The translations under genes and the position numbers were made by a program. Below are positions 5,130 to 7,001 of a stretch of 7,001 nt of DNA, in pieces. The first letter of the stretch is position 1. Every line of letters begins with the position of its first letter. The notes under the pieces were generated by a model. That model had not been told where the DNA came from. It ran no database searches and saw only the letters and a program-made list of their open reading frames with translations. The stretch is from Flavobacteriaceae bacterium (GTDB taxonomy: Bacteria; Bacteroidota; Bacteroidia; Flavobacteriales; Flavobacteriaceae). Location of the stretch: the NCBI GenBank assembly GCA_030590765.1, contig JAUVCP010000109.1:1-7001 (forward strand). The letters run 5' to 3'.

Positions 5130-5989
5130 AAATAAGTAAAGAAGATCTATTCAAACGACAAATCATTTTAAAGGATTTTGGTGAAGAAAGTCAGCAAAAA
5201 CTACAGCAATCAACTATTGTAATTGTAGGTTGTGGAGGATTGGGAAGTGTTGCAGCAGTTTATCTTGCGGCAAGCGGAGTTGGAAATATTCGTCTAATTG
5301 ATTTTGATGTGGTGGATGTAAGTAATTTACACCGGCAGGTATTTTATAAAACTGAAGATATTGGAAGATCAAAAGCGGAAGTACTGGCGAAGCATATCAA
5401 CTCTATCACGCCTTTTGTAAATATTACAACAAGTGATCAACCCATTACAAAAGCCAATATTTTTGACCAGATAGATGATTACGATGTTGTCATAGACTGC
5501 ACCGATAGTTTGCCTACCAAGTATCTGTTAAATGATTATTGTGTTATAACCGATCATATTTTGGTTTATGGATCCCTGTATAAAAATGATGGATATATTG
5601 CCAGTTTTAATATCCCTGAAGGATTGTATAATTCAGCAAATTTAAGACATGCATTTCCTAAAATGCCAAAAGAAGTAGTTCCAAGTTGTTCTGAAATTGG
5701 TACTTTAAATCCAATCGTTGGTATTATAGGTTTGATGCAGGCAAATGAGGTTATAAAAATTTTGAGTCAAACAGGAGAACCATTAAAAAATCAACTTCTT
5801 ATCTATAACAGTGCAGATAATTCACAGTATAAAATGAAGTTTGAAGTTGAAAAATCTTGCGATAATATTGGTAAACGAGGAATTTTAAAGATCTTTAAAA
5901 ATGATGAATATTTAGATCCTGCTTGTGAAATTCAGGATGAAAATTTATTAGTTTCGATGACTGATTTAAAAAAAATGATGCTAGATTAA
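5126..5989 (+). CDS. moeB: MoeB/ThiF/HesA-family adenylyltransferase, cut off from its rhodanese domain
   Basis: The family adenylates the C-terminal glycine of a ubiquitin-like sulfur carrier (MoaD or ThiS) using ATP. Visible motifs: RQIILKDFGEESQQKL (11-26), nucleotide-binding GCGGLGS (35-41), acidic D59/D61, NLHRQ (67-71) with the catalytic Arg, K83, and DCTDS with the magnesium Asp127. Cys188 in PSCSEIGTLNPIVG sits where MoeB has its conserved cysteine. The zinc-binding CxxC pairs of E. coli MoeB are missing: NSANLRHAFP replaces CYRC, and only Cys245 stands near the second pair. Residues after about 245 form a linker and the beginning of a rhodanese fold (SMTDLKKMM), where TAA ends the frame. 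The same frame continues in 5990-6223. A GGAG 8 nt before the ATG is unusually Shine-Dalgarno-like for this phylum. The start overlaps the DUF1835 stop. Confidence 0.88.
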   Translation: MKISKEDLFKRQIILKDFGEESQQKLQQSTIVIVGCGGLGSVAAVYLAASGVGNIRLIDFDVVDVSNLHRQVFYKTEDIGRSKAEVLAKHINSITPFVNITTSDQPITKANIFDQIDDYDVVIDCTDSLPTKYLLNDYCVITDHILVYGSLYKNDGYIASFNIPEGLYNSANLRHAFPKMPKEVVPSCSEIGTLNPIVGIIGLMQANEVIKILSQTGEPLKNQLLIYNSADNSQYKMKFEVEKSCDNIGKRGILKIFKNDEYLDPACEIQDENLLVSMTDLKKMMLD

Positions 5990-6223
5990 AATGTAGTCAT
6001 TATATCTGTGGTCGATGAAATACCTTCAAAATTACCTTTTAAAGTAACCAAAGAATTACCTATGTCAAACTTTGATGTAGATAATTTGGAAATTGATTCA
6101 AATAAAAATTATATCATCATATGTAAGAAAGGTATATTGAGCTATACAGCAACCCAACTTTTAAAAGATAAATACCCTGATTTGAATGTGTTAAGTTTAA
6201 AAAACGGAATAAAAAATTATTAA
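5990..6223 (+). pseudogene. Rhodanese-like domain fragment, in frame with moeB after a stop codon
   Basis: Directly after the moeB TAA, the same frame runs open for 77 codons to TAA at 6221-6223. The sequence (NVVIISVVDE, then NYIIICKKGILSYTATQLL and LNVLSLKNGI) is the body of a rhodanese sulfurtransferase domain: the DVR-like strand, the active-site loop with its cysteine (TGT at 6122-6124), and the closing Gly strand. The first helix of the fold lies before the stop, in moeB. In MoeB-rhodanese fusions (MoeZ/Uba4 type) this domain supplies sulfur to the adenylated carrier. The loop reads CKKGILS, lacking the Arg common in CxxGxR. Read separately, a 71-residue product could start at GTG 6008, but it would lack the first strand and helix. 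A broken fusion is therefore the better reading; readthrough or a sequencing error cannot be excluded. Confidence 0.7.
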
Positions 6224-6228
6224 CTAAT

Positions 6229-6262
6229 ATTCATCAGGAGAATTTTAAGTTACCTGATGAAT
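6229..6262 (+). terminator. Inverted repeat after the mobA-moeB operon
   Basis: Perfect 10-bp arms ATTCATCAGG (6229-6238) and CCTGATGAAT (6253-6262) with a 14-nt loop begin 6 nt past the rhodanese stop codon. Only a short T-rich run (TTCTT) follows. It probably ends the operon transcript. It also lies within 14 nt of the next ATG, so it could influence that gene. Confidence 0.55.
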
Positions 6263-6275
6263 TTCTTAAATATCT

Positions 6276-7001
6276 ATGAAAAAACCTTTAGAATTTTATA
6301 AGTCTGAAAAACAAAATTTTGAACGGGAATTAAGTTCACTCAGGAAGAAATTAGCAACATCAAGCACTTTGAGATTGTTGGTTTTTTTTAGCATTGTTGC
6401 AGGTGTTTACTTTTTCTTTGGAAACGGTAAACTAATCCTAGCTGTTTTACTCATTGGAATCCCATTATTTCTTTATCTGGTTTCCAAGCATTCTGATCTG
6501 CAAGAAAAAAGAGATCTTGTAAAAAAGCTGATCCAGATAAATAGAACTGAAATAGCTGCCTTAAACGGTGACTATTTCTCTCTAGATGAAGGAAAAGAGT
6601 TTATAGATCCATCTCATTTTTACAGTTATGATATCGACCTTTTTGGAAGAGGATCCTTTTTTCAGTACTGTAACAGAACCACAACCAATGAGGGTAAAAA
6701 GAAATTAGCAAATATCTTGACAAAAAATGAGGTCACTGATATAGAAAACAAACAGGAAGGAATAAAAGAACTATCGAAAAAACCAAAATGGCGTCAGCAT
6801 TTTTCTGCTTTAGCAAGTCTGGTAAAAGTAGAACACCCGGCAAAAGATATCATCAACTGGATACACAATTATAAAGCTGTTTTCCCAAAACTTGTATCTT
6901 TTTTACCAAATTTATTTTCAATTATTTCCTTGATAATTATTATTTTGGTAAGTTTTGATTTGGTTTCTGGTCAATTGTTGGTTGTTTGGTTTTTTATTGG
7001 T
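6276..7001 (+). CDS. Membrane-bound MutS-family protein, partial (N-terminal 242 codons)
   Basis: An ATG at 6276 opens a frame that runs off the right edge; full-length relatives are around 600 residues. Residues 1-30 are charged, about 32-70 form two adjacent hydrophobic segments (LRLLVFFSIVAGVYFFF; LILAVLLIGIPLFLYLV), then a charged helix (SDLQEKRDLVKKLIQINRTE). Residues about 110-150, HFYSYDIDLFGRGSFFQYCN and RTTTNEGKKKLANIL, match the MutS core region (the 'DLFG.SLF..LNRT.T..G...L' pattern). A second hydrophobic pair starts near residue 205. This layout fits the Bacteroidota 'MutS-related' ABC-ATPase-fold proteins, whose membrane segments are unlike true mismatch-repair MutS and whose role is unclear. 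The ATPase domain would lie beyond the window. No functional link to the upstream operon is apparent. Confidence 0.82.
   Translation, partial: MKKPLEFYKSEKQNFERELSSLRKKLATSSTLRLLVFFSIVAGVYFFFGNGKLILAVLLIGIPLFLYLVSKHSDLQEKRDLVKKLIQINRTEIAALNGDYFSLDEGKEFIDPSHFYSYDIDLFGRGSFFQYCNRTTTNEGKKKLANILTKNEVTDIENKQEGIKELSKKPKWRQHFSALASLVKVEHPAKDIINWIHNYKAVFPKLVSFLPNLFSIISLIIIILVSFDLVSGQLLVVWFFIG

Noticed and set aside
5987..5989. Programmed recoding (selenocysteine or pyrrolysine) at the moeB stop
   Set aside because: The codon is TAA, not TGA or TAG, and no recoding stem directly follows.

Overview
The window is AT-rich and carries several marks of a Bacteroidota genome, most likely a Flavobacterium-like member of the Flavobacteriales. 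It has Bacteroidota-type promoter elements (TAnnTTTG-like -7 boxes), almost no Shine-Dalgarno sequences, starts preceded by A-rich 'AAACCTA' stretches, an OmpA/LamG-like surface protein, a DUF1835 protein and the membrane-bound Bacteroidota form of MutS-like protein. Names are assigned from motifs read by eye; no database was searched.

Left part (1-2706), minus strand: three envelope protein genes. From right to left in transcription order these are an orphan lipoprotein (2149-2706), an OmpA-family protein with signal peptide, coiled coil, lectin-like fold and OmpA peptidoglycan-binding domain (522-1766), and a secreted DUF4412-like protein running off the left edge (1-407). The two long non-coding gaps, 1767-2148 and 2707-3187, are not empty. 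Each holds a copy of the same module of about 135 bp, on the minus strand. It consists of a conserved promoter-like block, an ATG opening a short ORF (19 and 16 codons, both starting MKYLFK) and a hairpin that contains the ORF's stop codon. The copy before ompA also has a near-consensus CRP-type palindrome (TGTGA-N6-TCACA) about 41-45 bp upstream of the predicted start of transcription. A wobble-paired terminator follows the lipoprotein gene.

Middle (3142-6223), plus strand: a compact, translationally coupled operon for molybdenum-cofactor or other sulfur-carrier chemistry. It starts from a TATTTTTG promoter and encodes a protein with a degenerate MobB-like half fused to MobA, a DUF1835 protein (8-nt overlap), and a MoeB/ThiF-type adenylyltransferase (4-nt ATGA overlap). 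The reading frame of the last gene continues after its TAA stop, without a shift, into a rhodanese-like domain ending at 6223. A MoeB-rhodanese fusion therefore appears to have been split by one nonsense codon. A 10-bp inverted repeat follows.

Right edge (6276-7001), plus strand: the first 242 codons of a membrane-anchored MutS-family protein, cut by the window.

The most noteworthy signals are the duplicated promoter/short-ORF/hairpin module, the in-frame stop between MoeB and its rhodanese domain, and the CRP-like operator.
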